This document shows positions 1 to 7,504 of a stretch of 17,446 bases of DNA, piece after piece. How positions within the stretch are numbered: position 1 is the first letter of the stretch; each line of letters begins with the position of its first letter. The notes below the pieces were generated by a model. That model did not search any database. It was not told the origin of the DNA and was given only the letters and a program-made list of their open reading frames with translations. This stretch comes from CAINOH01 sp041663565 (GTDB lineage Archaea; Micrarchaeota; Micrarchaeia; Norongarragalinales; CAINOH01): positions 1 through 17,446 of the forward strand of contig JBAYMJ010000026.1 of the NCBI GenBank assembly GCA_041663565.1. The letters run 5' to 3'. Made by a program: the position numbers and the translations under genes.

Positions 1-620
1 TCGTCCTGCCTATTCCCAATTGTACCACTACCGGTATGGCCGTGAGCCTGGCCCCGCTTGCAAAGTTTCAGATAGATTCGGTGGTGCTTGTATCCATGCA
101 GGCAGTAAGCGGGGCCGGCCGCAACCCGGGAGTCCTTGCACTTGACATCACCGACAACGTCATCCCATTCATAGACGGCGAGGAGGACAAGGTGATTGCC
201 GAGACGAGGAAGATTCTCGGCGCGGTCAACGCAAAGTCAGGAAAAATTGCAGATGCAAAAATAGACGTGGCCGCGTCCTGCAACCGCGTCGCTGTCCGAG
301 AGGGCCACACCGAGTCGGTGTTCGCGGTGCTTAAAGGCGAGCCGGAGCTTGACGAGGTCGCAAAGGCGTGGGAGTCGTTCGACCCCAAGCTCGGGGTGCC
401 GAGCGAGCCCAAGCCGTTCATCACTTACCACCGCGACCCTTACAGGCCGCAGCCGCGGCTTGACCGCGACAACTGCGGCGGCCTCTCGACTTCAGTCGGG
501 CGGCTGCGCAAGCCCGGAAAGTTCTACCAGTGGACGGTTGTGTCGCACAACACCAAGATTGGTGCGGCAAAAGGGGCTGTGCTCCTTGCGGAGTGCATGA
601 AGAAGAAGGGGTATCTTTGA
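1..620 (+). CDS. asd: Aspartate-semialdehyde dehydrogenase, C-terminal part (5' truncated by window edge)
   Basis: This enzyme reduces aspartyl phosphate to aspartate semialdehyde with NADPH, the branch point to Lys, Thr and Met. The frame is open from base 3, so the gene begins before the window; the ATG at 36 is internal. The first residues read VLPIPNCTTTGMAVSLAPL, placing the catalytic cysteine codon at 21-23. Downstream come SMQAVSGAGRNPG, then AASCNRVAVREGHTESVF, with the conserved His of the active site in GHTES, then GGLSTSVGRL and a C-terminal VVSHNTKIGAAKGAVLLAE. These are hallmarks of the archaeal/fungal branch of the family rather than the E. coli type. About 205 residues are visible of a usual 340-360. 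It is followed on the same strand by an Lrp-type regulator after 79 bases. Identification is very secure. Confidence 0.96.
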   Translation, partial: VLPIPNCTTTGMAVSLAPLAKFQIDSVVLVSMQAVSGAGRNPGVLALDITDNVIPFIDGEEDKVIAETRKILGAVNAKSGKIADAKIDVAASCNRVAVREGHTESVFAVLKGEPELDEVAKAWESFDPKLGVPSEPKPFITYHRDPYRPQPRLDRDNCGGLSTSVGRLRKPGKFYQWTVVSHNTKIGAAKGAVLLAECMKKKGYL

Positions 621-625
621 GGCCC

Positions 626-644
626 GCCCAAAGCCCCTTTGGGC
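626..644 (+). other. Perfect short hairpin between asd and the Lrp gene
   Basis: The sequence GCCCAAAG, loop CCC, CTTTGGGC forms a perfect 8-bp stem with a 3-base loop five bases after the asd stop codon. No T-run follows (the next bases are AAAAGG), so it is a poor intrinsic terminator. It could stabilise or process the asd transcript 3' end, or be incidental. Confidence 0.4.
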
Positions 645-699
645 AAAAGGGCGGTGCGGGGAAGAAAACGGGAGTTGCAGGCAAACGGGGTGCGAAAAA

Positions 700-1107
700 A
701 TGGACGAGCTTGATTCGAGGATTCTTGCGCTGCTTTCAAAGAACGCGAGGCAGCCAAACAGCGCAATGGCAGTCGCGCTGGGCGTGTCCGAAGGCACCAT
801 CCGGTCGCGCATCCGCGCGCTTGTGGAGGAGAAGCGCATCCGCAGGTTCACAATAGAGACTGGCACCTACGGCTTCCGCGCGGTCATACTCGTAAAGACC
901 GACCCCTCCAAGCGTACCGAGGACGTCCTGCGCAGCCTCGTGCTGATGGAGGGCGTGCGCACCGTTTACGAAGTAAGCGGCAAGTGGGACGCGGTGCTAA
1001 TAGCCTACTGCAAGGACGCCGAGGTGTTCAACGACCTCATCGAGGCAGTGCGCACCAAGAAGGGCGTGACCGAGACGGAAAGCTTGGTAGTGCTCAAGGC
1101 GCACTGA
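700..1107 (+). CDS. Lrp/AsnC-family transcriptional regulator
   Basis: A 135-residue protein, a typical length for a one-HTH, one-RAM (ACT-like) Lrp/AsnC protein. Residues 1-52 form the winged HTH: LDSRILALLSKNAR, then SAMAVALGVSEGTIRSRIRAL with the recognition helix, then the IRRFTIETG wing. Residues about 58-135 fit the RAM effector domain (FRAVILVKTDPSKRTEDVL, the VRTVYEVSGKWDAVLIAY core, and a final TETESLVVLK strand). Family members form octamers or dimers and respond to amino acids. The start is an ATG preceded by GGGGTG seven bases upstream, a good archaeal Shine-Dalgarno. Its position 79 bases after asd suggests co-transcription and perhaps feedback on aspartate-family amino acids, but that is inference. 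The effector cannot be read from the sequence. Confidence 0.93.
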   Translation: MDELDSRILALLSKNARQPNSAMAVALGVSEGTIRSRIRALVEEKRIRRFTIETGTYGFRAVILVKTDPSKRTEDVLRSLVLMEGVRTVYEVSGKWDAVLIAYCKDAEVFNDLIEAVRTKKGVTETESLVVLKAH

Positions 1108-1440
1108 TTATTTCTTGGGCTTTGCGTTGCTTGCCTGCGTGGATATCTCCATCAGGGCCTTTTTTGCCTTGGTAATCGCGGCAGGGGTCCATCCCTTGGC
1201 GCCGTGGGCCTCTATTGCCTGCCTTGCCTTGGCGACGTTCCCGGAAAGCGCCTCTGTTGCGGTGCCGATGATTGACGGGTGGACATCCAATGCCATAGCC
1301 ACGCCAAGGTGATGCTCCCCGAACCGGTTCCTTGCGGCCTCGATATTCCCAAGTATCGCGTTCTTTTCCGCGCCGACTTTGTGCCTGCCCAGGTAGTTGT
1401 CAATCTCGTTCCTTGCCACCGCTTCCCTGTTTCCAGCCAT
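1108..1440 (-). CDS. Hypothetical protein, small, helical, lysine-tailed
   Basis: A 110-residue protein I do not recognise. It appears mostly helical, soluble and without cysteines or a signal peptide. Notable stretches are ARNEIDNYLGRHKVG, AARNRFGEHHLGVAMALDVH and an alternation of Ala-rich helices, ending in the basic tail SNAKPKK. Its start codon is preceded by GGAGTGG about seven bases upstream, and codon use matches its neighbours, so it is probably a real gene. It lies 47 bases downstream of thrS on the same strand and may be co-transcribed, although CAATATAC near 1463-1470 could be a separate TATA box. Its stop codon directly abuts the stop of the convergent Lrp gene. No function is proposed. 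Confidence 0.75.
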   Translation of the reverse strand: MAGNREAVARNEIDNYLGRHKVGAEKNAILGNIEAARNRFGEHHLGVAMALDVHPSIIGTATEALSGNVAKARQAIEAHGAKGWTPAAITKAKKALMEISTQASNAKPKK

Positions 1441-1487
1441 ATCAGAACCACTCCTTGCCAGTATATTGAATTGCTTTGCGTCAGTCC

Positions 1488-3815
1488 CTATTTTTTCTTT
1501 TCCTTGATTTCGGAAAGCAGGTCCTTCTCGAACTTCTGTAGCGGCACGCCATTCTGCACCGAGCCGTCGCGCTTTCGCACAGACACCGCAGTCTCGTCCT
1601 CTTCCCTCTTCCCGATTATGAGCATGTAGGGGATCTTCTGCAGCTGCGCGTTGCGTATCTTCTGCTCGATTTTTCCTTCGGACTCGTCGAAGAACGCGCG
1701 CACTCCGTTTGCTGAGAGTGCGTCAACGACCTTCCTTGCGTACGCTTTCTGGCCATCGGTAATCGGCATCACGCACACCTGCACCGGAGACAGCCAGGTG
1801 GGCAGGTTGCCTGCGTATTTTTCAAGCAGGAACGCGATGAAGCGCTCGTACGAGCCGAGTATGGCGCGGTGGATGATTACCACGTTCTCCTTCTCGCCCT
1901 TCTCATTGACGTAGAACAGTCCCATGCGCTTGGGCACAAGGATGTCCACCTGCACCGTTGCGATGGTGTCCTCCTTGCCGAAGGCGTTGCGGATTTGCAC
2001 GTCCACTTTCGGGCCGTAGAACGCGGCCTCGCCCTTCTCCTCGGTGAACTTCATGCCTTCCTTCTTCATTGCCCGCCTGATGTGTTCGGCTGCATCTTCC
2101 CACTTTGCGCGGTCTCCCCCGTACTTTTCGGGGTTGCGGTCAAAGTCAGGAAGCGAAAGCCGATACCAGTAGTCCGTTATTCCCATGTCGTCGTAGACCT
2201 GGCGGAACAGCTTGAGCACGCCCACCACTTCGGACTCAACCTGGGCTGCGGTGACGTAGATGTGCGAGTCGTTCTGCGTGAAGCACCGGGCGCGAATCAG
2301 GCCGTTCATCGTGCCAGAAAGCTCGTGGCGGTAGCAAGTGCCGGCCTCTGCAAAGCGCAGGGGCAGGTCGCGGTAGCTTGTCACGAGCTCCTTGAACATC
2401 ATGTGGTGGTGCGGGCAGTTCATCGGCTTGAGGTAGTATTGCGCGCCGTCGATGTCAATTGGCGCGTACATCGATTCCGCGTAGTACGGCAGGTGGCCGG
2501 ATGCGAAATAGAGGGAGCTCTTGGTGATTGCGGGCGACTGCACGTACACGTAACCATATTTTTCTTCAAGGTCGCGCATGTATTCGACCAGCAGGTGGCG
2601 CAGGACCTCGCCGTTGGGCAGCCACATCGGTAGCCCCATCCCCACTTCCTCTGCGAACATGAATATCTTGAGGTCCTTGCCGAGCTTGCGGTGGTCGCGC
2701 CTCTCGGCGTCCGCAATGTATGCAAGGTAGTCCTCTCGGTCCTTCAGGCTGTCGAATGCAGTGCCAGTTGTGCGCTGGAGTTGCCTGTTCTGGCTGCTGT
2801 TGAGCCAGTACGCGCCACCCACCTTGGTGAGCTTGAACGCGACGAGCTTGGATGCGTTGTCCAGCAGGTGGCCGTTTGTCAAGTCGGCAAAGCCGTCCAT
2901 CTCGGCAATGCGGACTTTTACATCTTTCGGAACTTGCTCAAGCAAATATTTCCTATATGGGTTGTGGCCGAATTTCTTTTCAGCATCCGCTACGGATACG
3001 ACCTCGATTGTTATCTTCGCCTTTGACTCGACGATTCTTTCCATCTCCTGCTCGATGCGGGAAATGTCGGTGTCGGAGAGCGTCTTTTCCGACTCGATGT
3101 CCACGAAGTAGTCCTCGCCAACCGAAGAGTCGGCGACTTTGGCTTTCGGGAACATCTTGGAAAGCGCTGCCGCGAGGATGAATTGCGCGGTGTTCTTTGC
3201 GATTACTTTTGCGTCCTTGGAATCGTCTGCTTTTGCGGCCTTCGGCTCGTTTGCGTCCTTTTCGTGTTTTGCCGCTGCCGGGTCCGCAACAACGAACTGC
3301 AGGACCTCCGGTCCCGCAACCGCCTTCGCGCCAGCGTGGCCGTCAATCTTCTTTGCAGTAGTAAGGTTGATGACTTTCGAGATGTCCTTGTCGTCTCCTG
3401 AGCGGATGGTCTTGCTCAGTTCGGCAAGCGGATGGCCCTTGCACTTCAGCTCGAACTCCTTGTAGTACCCGAACACGCCCTTCTTTGCGTCCGGCGCGAA
3501 CTTGCGGACTTCCTTGTGGAGCTCGGCAAGCAGGACCTGTGCTTTGTCCGGCGGGCACAGGTCGTTTGAAAGGTGGGCGTAGGGGTTGATGAAGACCGTG
3601 GCGGCCTTGACCTGCTCGAAGTTCTTCTTGATGGCCTCTGCAGCTGCCTTGACTGCCTCCGAGTCGTCGGAAGATTCCATGGTGGTAAATACTACGAGGG
3701 CGTTTTCCACCCTGTAGCCGTTTTTTTCCTCATCGGACAATTCCGGCAGGGACTTGATTGCCTTGCTCTTGGGCTTCTGCGCAAAGTAGTCGCAGTGCAG
3801 TTCGAGTATTCTCAT
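1488..3815 (-). CDS. thrS: Threonyl-tRNA synthetase, chimeric: archaeal editing domain plus bacterial-type core
   Basis: Charges tRNA-Thr. At 775 residues it is longer than usual (about 620-650). Residues 1-138 are the archaea-specific DTD-like editing domain that hydrolyses Ser-tRNA-Thr (MRILELHCDYF, INPYAHLSNDL, YKEFELKCKGHPLAELS). An Ala/Lys/Asp-rich linker covers about 140-205. Residues 207-345 match the bacterial N2/SAD region (AFKLTKVGGAYWLNSSQNRQ, LQRTTGTAF), but the HxxxH metal/catalytic motif reads N208-TAQ-F212, and the CxGPH motif reads TNGH with the Cys lost. The catalytic core (about 372-675) is bacterial in type: ERRDHRKLGK, NCPHHHMMF with Cys467, motif 2 CYRHELSG, FTQNDSHIY with His518, and motif 3 VIIHRAILGSYERF with His649. 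Cys467, His518 and His649 fit the zinc ligands. An anticodon-binding domain spans 676-770. There is no TGS domain. The start has AAGGTG nine bases upstream. Confidence 0.97.
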   Translation of the reverse strand: MRILELHCDYFAQKPKSKAIKSLPELSDEEKNGYRVENALVVFTTMESSDDSEAVKAAAEAIKKNFEQVKAATVFINPYAHLSNDLCPPDKAQVLLAELHKEVRKFAPDAKKGVFGYYKEFELKCKGHPLAELSKTIRSGDDKDISKVINLTTAKKIDGHAGAKAVAGPEVLQFVVADPAAAKHEKDANEPKAAKADDSKDAKVIAKNTAQFILAAALSKMFPKAKVADSSVGEDYFVDIESEKTLSDTDISRIEQEMERIVESKAKITIEVVSVADAEKKFGHNPYRKYLLEQVPKDVKVRIAEMDGFADLTNGHLLDNASKLVAFKLTKVGGAYWLNSSQNRQLQRTTGTAFDSLKDREDYLAYIADAERRDHRKLGKDLKIFMFAEEVGMGLPMWLPNGEVLRHLLVEYMRDLEEKYGYVYVQSPAITKSSLYFASGHLPYYAESMYAPIDIDGAQYYLKPMNCPHHHMMFKELVTSYRDLPLRFAEAGTCYRHELSGTMNGLIRARCFTQNDSHIYVTAAQVESEVVGVLKLFRQVYDDMGITDYWYRLSLPDFDRNPEKYGGDRAKWEDAAEHIRRAMKKEGMKFTEEKGEAAFYGPKVDVQIRNAFGKEDTIATVQVDILVPKRMGLFYVNEKGEKENVVIIHRAILGSYERFIAFLLEKYAGNLPTWLSPVQVCVMPITDGQKAYARKVVDALSANGVRAFFDESEGKIEQKIRNAQLQKIPYMLIIGKREEDETAVSVRKRDGSVQNGVPLQKFEKDLLSEIKEKKK

Positions 3816-3915
3816 TCAAGGACACACCTTCGGGGCCGGTACGAATGGTCCCGTTTCAAAATAGCTTATGCAAGTAGATTGCAGTGCAAGGTAGAAAAAG
3901 GGTGCGCAAACGTGA

Positions 3916-3939
3916 CTGCGGGCTTTGCGCTGGCCGCAG
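3916..3939 (-). terminator. Possible terminator region after the 845-residue envelope protein gene
   Basis: Downstream of the stop at 3973 the minus strand is pyrimidine-rich (CCTTTCCCTTCATTTTCTTCC), then forms a 6-bp stem CTGCGG/CCGCAG with a 12-base loop, and reaches TTTTT near 3895-3899. This could end the surface-protein transcript before thrS begins at 3815. The evidence is weak. The thrS promoter should also lie in 3816-3915, but I see no clear TATA box there. Confidence 0.3.
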
Positions 3940-3972
3940 GAAGAAAATGAAGGGAAAGGAAAGCGTGGGGGC

Positions 3973-6510
3973 CTACGCGTACGTGTGCGACAGGTAGTAC
4001 ACTCCCGTCTCAAGTATCTTGTAGTACTTGACGTTGGTCGCCCTCACGGTCACGCCCGAGGTCGTGCGCGTCTCGGTTGGCGTGACTATGCCCCGGATTA
4101 TGCCGCGGTCGGCCAGCTCGGTGAACAGCGACTCCCACTTTATGTAGTAGCTAGTCGCGTTCTGGTACGCGTCAACCACATATCCGTTTATCGTGTACGC
4201 CGGTATGCTGTACTCGGGCAGCGCATACGAGTAGATGTTGGTCGCGTTGACCTGGTACGTGTACGCGTAGTTGCGCAGCGTGTAGTTCACCGAGTACGGG
4301 CCGGACACCGGGCCTGATACGGAGTAGTTGTTTATCGTGTAGTTGTCCAGCGTGTAGTTTATCCGCAGCTGCATCAGCGTGCCGTTCTGGTGCGTGTAGT
4401 TTATCGGCAGGTTTACCATCGTGTAGTTGTTGATGGTGAAGCTGCGGATGAAGTAGTTGAACGGCTTGTACGTGTACACGCCGTACGCGCTCGACTCGTT
4501 GACGTACGTGCAGTTGTTGGCCGGGCTGGAGCAGTGGTTGTTCAGCACGGTGTACATTATGTAGTTGTCCACCTTGCTGGTGTCGTTCTCAAACTCGCCG
4601 AACGTGAATGCGGGCAGGCTTGATGCAATCAGGGTGGGGTAGATGCTCTCGTTGGCGTTGACCGTGAACGACAGGTCCGTGAACGTGTACTTCTTTATCA
4701 GGTCCACTATGATCTGCTTGGTCAATGCGCTGGTGTTGTCCGCAAAAGCCCTGGTCTCCACGTACGTTATCGGGTTTTCCGATACCGTCACGTAGTGCGT
4801 GTAGTATCCCGTGCTTGTCACCTGGGAAGAGACGTTGGTGGCCACCTGCGTGCTGTAGTAGTTGGTCGCGGTGTTGCGGCACCAGTGGTTGGCGTACGTG
4901 TAGGTGTTCCACACCGTGGTGTACACCGTGCTTGCGTAAGTGTACGAGCACTGGCCCGGCGCGGTGACTATGGTGTCCAGTGGAAGGTAGTATACGGCAC
5001 CCGCGGAGCGCACGGTAAGCGAGGGCTCCCCGGAGTCATACGCGCCGTTGTTGTTGGAGTCGTAGTTGAACTGGAACGCCGGGCAGTCGACCGCGTGGGC
5101 AAGCGGGAGCAGCGCAAGCATAAGCAGCGCTGCCGCAGCTATCGGCGGCTTCTGGTTGCGGTATATGAAGTATGCAACCAGCGCGCAGGCTGCGACAATC
5201 AGCGCAGTCACGAGCAGGTAGTCGTTGTTTCCAGGCTTCGCCGGTCCGGTTGCGGTTGGTGTTGCGGCCTGCTTGGTCGGCTGCGGGCTTGGCGTGGCTG
5301 CCGTCGGCAGCGGGGTCAGCATCTGGCCCGTCTGGGGGCCGCTCACCACGTTCCCGAACGCTTCGCACGCCTTCTTGCTCGCGCCTTCGCCAACCACGTC
5401 CAGGCACACCGTGTACCCCGCGATGTCGTCCGTTGCCTTGAACGCGTACTGCTGGACCTTTATCTCGTCGGGCTTTACCGACGAGTAGTTCTCGGTCCGC
5501 GTGTATATCAGTTTCCCGTAGGCGTCGTAGACCGAGGTGTTTGCCTTCAGGTTGTCCACCTGCTCCATCGCCGGGAAGTACGGCCCGGTGAACGCCACGC
5601 GCACCTGCGGCCTCTCGTCCTTTGCATAAGATTCCTTGCTGCCTTCAATTGCGATGATGTTGATGGTCTTTCCGGATATGATGAGCCTGTTCTTGTATTC
5701 GGATACCTCCTTGCCGCCCTCAAGCACGCGGTAGAGTATCGTGTATATGCCGCGCTCGAGCCTGTCGGTGATTTGGTACATGTGCCCGAAAGTCTTGCCT
5801 GCGGGTACGTCCAATCCGACGGTCTCGGACACGTTGCAGTTTCCCATGTAGTCGTCGAAGTCGCAGTATGAGATTTCCAGCGTCCCCGCAAACGCCGCGC
5901 TGTCGAGGTTCTTCATCTCGACGTAGCCGCGTATCGGCCCTTCCTGCGGGACCGAGGGCCCGGACTGCGCGAATCCGCCCGCCACGTGCGTCTTGGTCTT
6001 GAGTATGGATACCTTCGGCGAGCTGCCGCTGCCCGTCACGTTGTATGCAAAGTAGTGCTTGGGCGCGTACGAGACGTAGTTGCCCTCGACCGACGAGTAG
6101 TTCATCATCAGGTACGTGTCAATCCTCCAGGTGCCCGGCCGGGCGTCTGCGGGTATCTTCTCGCTGACTTGGAACGTCCCGGTCTTTCCGGCCCCTATCC
6201 TAGCCTTCGTTATAGTCTTGTGCACGATTGTGTCGCAGTCCGAGAGGTTGACGTTGAACGGCGTCGGCGTGTCGCACCCGTAGGTCTGCGTGACGACGAG
6301 GTAGCCGTCGAACAGGTAGTCTTCGGGGTTTGATGCGGTCACCGAAAAGTCAACAGCGCTCCCGGCGGGAAACACCGACTGTGCAGGCTGGCCGACAGTC
6401 ACGTTGAGCTTGTAGAAATCGTAGACCGTAATCTCGTTGGCTGCGCAGAACCCCAGCGCAAAAACAAGGAGCGCCGGGATTAGCAGTGCGGGGAACGCGT
6501 GTCTTGCCAT
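3973..6510 (-). CDS. Two-lobed membrane-anchored envelope protein, densely N-glycosylation-sequon rich
   Basis: An 845-residue secreted protein of no family I can name. Residues 1-24 are a Sec signal peptide (FPALLIPALLVFALGFCAA). The first ectodomain (25-395) looks like serial beta-sandwich domains with paired cysteines. A Pro/Thr-rich stalk follows (397-428). Residues 430-450 are a transmembrane helix ending in the basic turn RNQKPP, and 457-473 are a second hydrophobic segment ending in an AHA signal-peptidase-like site. A second ectodomain (474-845) begins with a calcium-loop-like DSNNNGAYDSGE at 484-495. It is very rich in Tyr, Asn and Thr, with repeated INNYT/INYT strands at 692-760. 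I count about 22 N-X-S/T sequons, some 15 of them after residue 555. AAAGGAGG precedes the ATG by about 11 bases. It lies 17 bases behind a class III signal-peptide gene, so the two are probably one operon. Confidence 0.85.
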   Translation of the reverse strand: MARHAFPALLIPALLVFALGFCAANEITVYDFYKLNVTVGQPAQSVFPAGSAVDFSVTASNPEDYLFDGYLVVTQTYGCDTPTPFNVNLSDCDTIVHKTITKARIGAGKTGTFQVSEKIPADARPGTWRIDTYLMMNYSSVEGNYVSYAPKHYFAYNVTGSGSSPKVSILKTKTHVAGGFAQSGPSVPQEGPIRGYVEMKNLDSAAFAGTLEISYCDFDDYMGNCNVSETVGLDVPAGKTFGHMYQITDRLERGIYTILYRVLEGGKEVSEYKNRLIISGKTINIIAIEGSKESYAKDERPQVRVAFTGPYFPAMEQVDNLKANTSVYDAYGKLIYTRTENYSSVKPDEIKVQQYAFKATDDIAGYTVCLDVVGEGASKKACEAFGNVVSGPQTGQMLTPLPTAATPSPQPTKQAATPTATGPAKPGNNDYLLVTALIVAACALVAYFIYRNQKPPIAAAALLMLALLPLAHAVDCPAFQFNYDSNNNGAYDSGEPSLTVRSAGAVYYLPLDTIVTAPGQCSYTYASTVYTTVWNTYTYANHWCRNTATNYYSTQVATNVSSQVTSTGYYTHYVTVSENPITYVETRAFADNTSALTKQIIVDLIKKYTFTDLSFTVNANESIYPTLIASSLPAFTFGEFENDTSKVDNYIMYTVLNNHCSSPANNCTYVNESSAYGVYTYKPFNYFIRSFTINNYTMVNLPINYTHQNGTLMQLRINYTLDNYTINNYSVSGPVSGPYSVNYTLRNYAYTYQVNATNIYSYALPEYSIPAYTINGYVVDAYQNATSYYIKWESLFTELADRGIIRGIVTPTETRTTSGVTVRATNVKYYKILETGVYYLSHTYA

Positions 6511-6527
6511 AAGGTCATCCGCCTCCT

Positions 6528-7355
6528 TTACCCTACCTGGGCGAACAGCACGTCAAGCAGGTCGGTCCAGGAGCCTATGCACGTGTACGTCGTCGATGCC
6601 GGGCTTCTCCTCAGGCACAGCTGGTCCGCGTTTATCCTCTTGGCGCTCGTTATCTCGGTGGTCACGTTGAACCCGGGGACGTAGATGTTGCTCCTTGCGT
6701 TCAGCGTCGTCGCGGTTGCCGAAATCCCGACTACCGCGTTGTCTATGACGTATATGTTGCGCACCGTGAGGTTGTCTATGTACCCCTTTGTAACATTGAT
6801 GTATGTTATGGACGCGTTGGTCGCATAGAGATAAGTTATGTTGATGCTCCCGGCGCCGATGCCAGGCGCGTAGAGGTTCTTGGTGACGTTGAGCGTGGGG
6901 ATGATGACCATGTCTGTGTTGCGGTTGGTGATGTTGTTGCCGTTGATGACCCACGAGCCGGCGTCGCAGAAGGTCGTGCCGTTTTCGTATGTCCTCACCA
7001 CGTTCGTGCCTGCGGGGCAGTTGGTGGCGACCCTCTTCTGTATCTGGGTAGTGTCAACGTCGACCAGTTTGATCGAGCCGTCAACAATCTTGTTGGAGTC
7101 CACGCTGTCGGTCTGCAGCATCCCGTTGGAGACGCTCAGCGGCTGGCCCTCGTTGACGAACACCGCGTCGCAGTCGTTGCAGGTCACGTCGGCGCCGACG
7201 GCCGCGGTGAGCTTGGTGATGGTGCCCACGCTCATGTTGACTCCGGGCGAGACCGAGCCGAGGTTTCCCTGCACGAGTACGAGCATTACTGCCGCGAGCA
7301 GCACGCTTCCGCCAAGGATAAGTAGATATTCGAATGCTCCCTGTCCACGAGTCAT
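6528..7355 (-). CDS. Class III signal peptide (pilin-like) protein with tail-fibre-like stalk
   Basis: A 275-residue protein with start MTRGQGAFEYLLILGGSVLL. The class III signal peptide should be cut by an archaeal prepilin peptidase between G and Q, leaving Glu at +5 and a hydrophobic assembly helix. I chose the ATG at 7355 because TTTGGGTGG lies four bases upstream and it matches the other class III genes here. The frame extends to a GTG at 7394, which lacks such support. After the helix come a Cys-x-x-Cys segment (TCNDC), DSNKIVDGSIKLVDVDTTQI, and a CPAGTNVVRTYENGTTFC pair. These resemble the repeating strands and Cys/Gly knots of phage and bacterial tail-fibre-like stalks. The rest is Asn/Thr/Tyr-rich repetitive beta structure with many sequons, perhaps a beta helix. 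It is probably co-transcribed with the downstream 845-residue envelope protein. Confidence 0.85.
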   Translation of the reverse strand: MTRGQGAFEYLLILGGSVLLAAVMLVLVQGNLGSVSPGVNMSVGTITKLTAAVGADVTCNDCDAVFVNEGQPLSVSNGMLQTDSVDSNKIVDGSIKLVDVDTTQIQKRVATNCPAGTNVVRTYENGTTFCDAGSWVINGNNITNRNTDMVIIPTLNVTKNLYAPGIGAGSINITYLYATNASITYINVTKGYIDNLTVRNIYVIDNAVVGISATATTLNARSNIYVPGFNVTTEITSAKRINADQLCLRRSPASTTYTCIGSWTDLLDVLFAQVG

Positions 7356-7398
7356 GTTCCCACCCAAAGATTGTTTTACCTTTAGAAGGGTCACCGGG

Positions 7399-7408
7399 TT
7401 TTTTTAGC
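7399..7408 (-). promoter_or_regulatory. Candidate TATA box for the class III stalk-protein operon
   Basis: On the minus strand GCTAAAAAAA lies about 44-53 bases before the ATG at 7355. With a usual TATA-to-start spacing of about 25, transcription would begin near 7377, giving a short leader containing the TTTGGGTGG element. The call is based only on composition and spacing. Confidence 0.4.
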
Positions 7409-7455
7409 TTTGTATTAGGCCGGTTTTCGGGAAACCAAAAAGGGGAAATTAGGCA

Positions 7456-7478
7456 CTGCCGGGGCCGATGCCCGGCAG
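7456..7478 (-). terminator. Hairpin plus T-rich tract after the TRAM gene
   Basis: CTGCCGGG and CCCGGCAG form a perfect 8-bp stem with a 7-base loop. On the minus strand it is followed by TAATTTCCCC and TTTTTGG. It sits 27 bases after the TRAM stop codon, where the ribosomal/ftsY transcript would be expected to end. Archaeal termination depends mainly on the T-tract, so the hairpin may be secondary. Confidence 0.5.
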
Positions 7479-7504
7479 GCCGCCTGGAAAAGAAGACGGG
7501 AACG

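Noticed and set aside
1869..2633. A 254-codon open frame on the plus strand
   Set aside because: Antisense to the catalytic core of thrS. No recognisable motifs, and no credible start context.
3816..3972. Intergenic region considered for a tRNA or T-box/riboswitch controlling thrS
   Set aside because: No acceptor-stem pairing, T-loop motif or tRNA-like arms were seen. The 6-bp stem at 3916-3939 is too slight to support such a call.
4795..5871. A 358-codon open frame on the plus strand
   Set aside because: Antisense to the 845-residue envelope protein, which has a signal peptide, membrane segments and a good ribosome site. The antisense product is Arg/Val-rich low-complexity reading.
7356..7394. 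GTG start extending the stalk protein by 13 residues
   Set aside because: The extension would place a long segment before RGQGAFEY, unlike the other class III proteins here. The ATG at 7355 has TTTGGGTGG four bases upstream.
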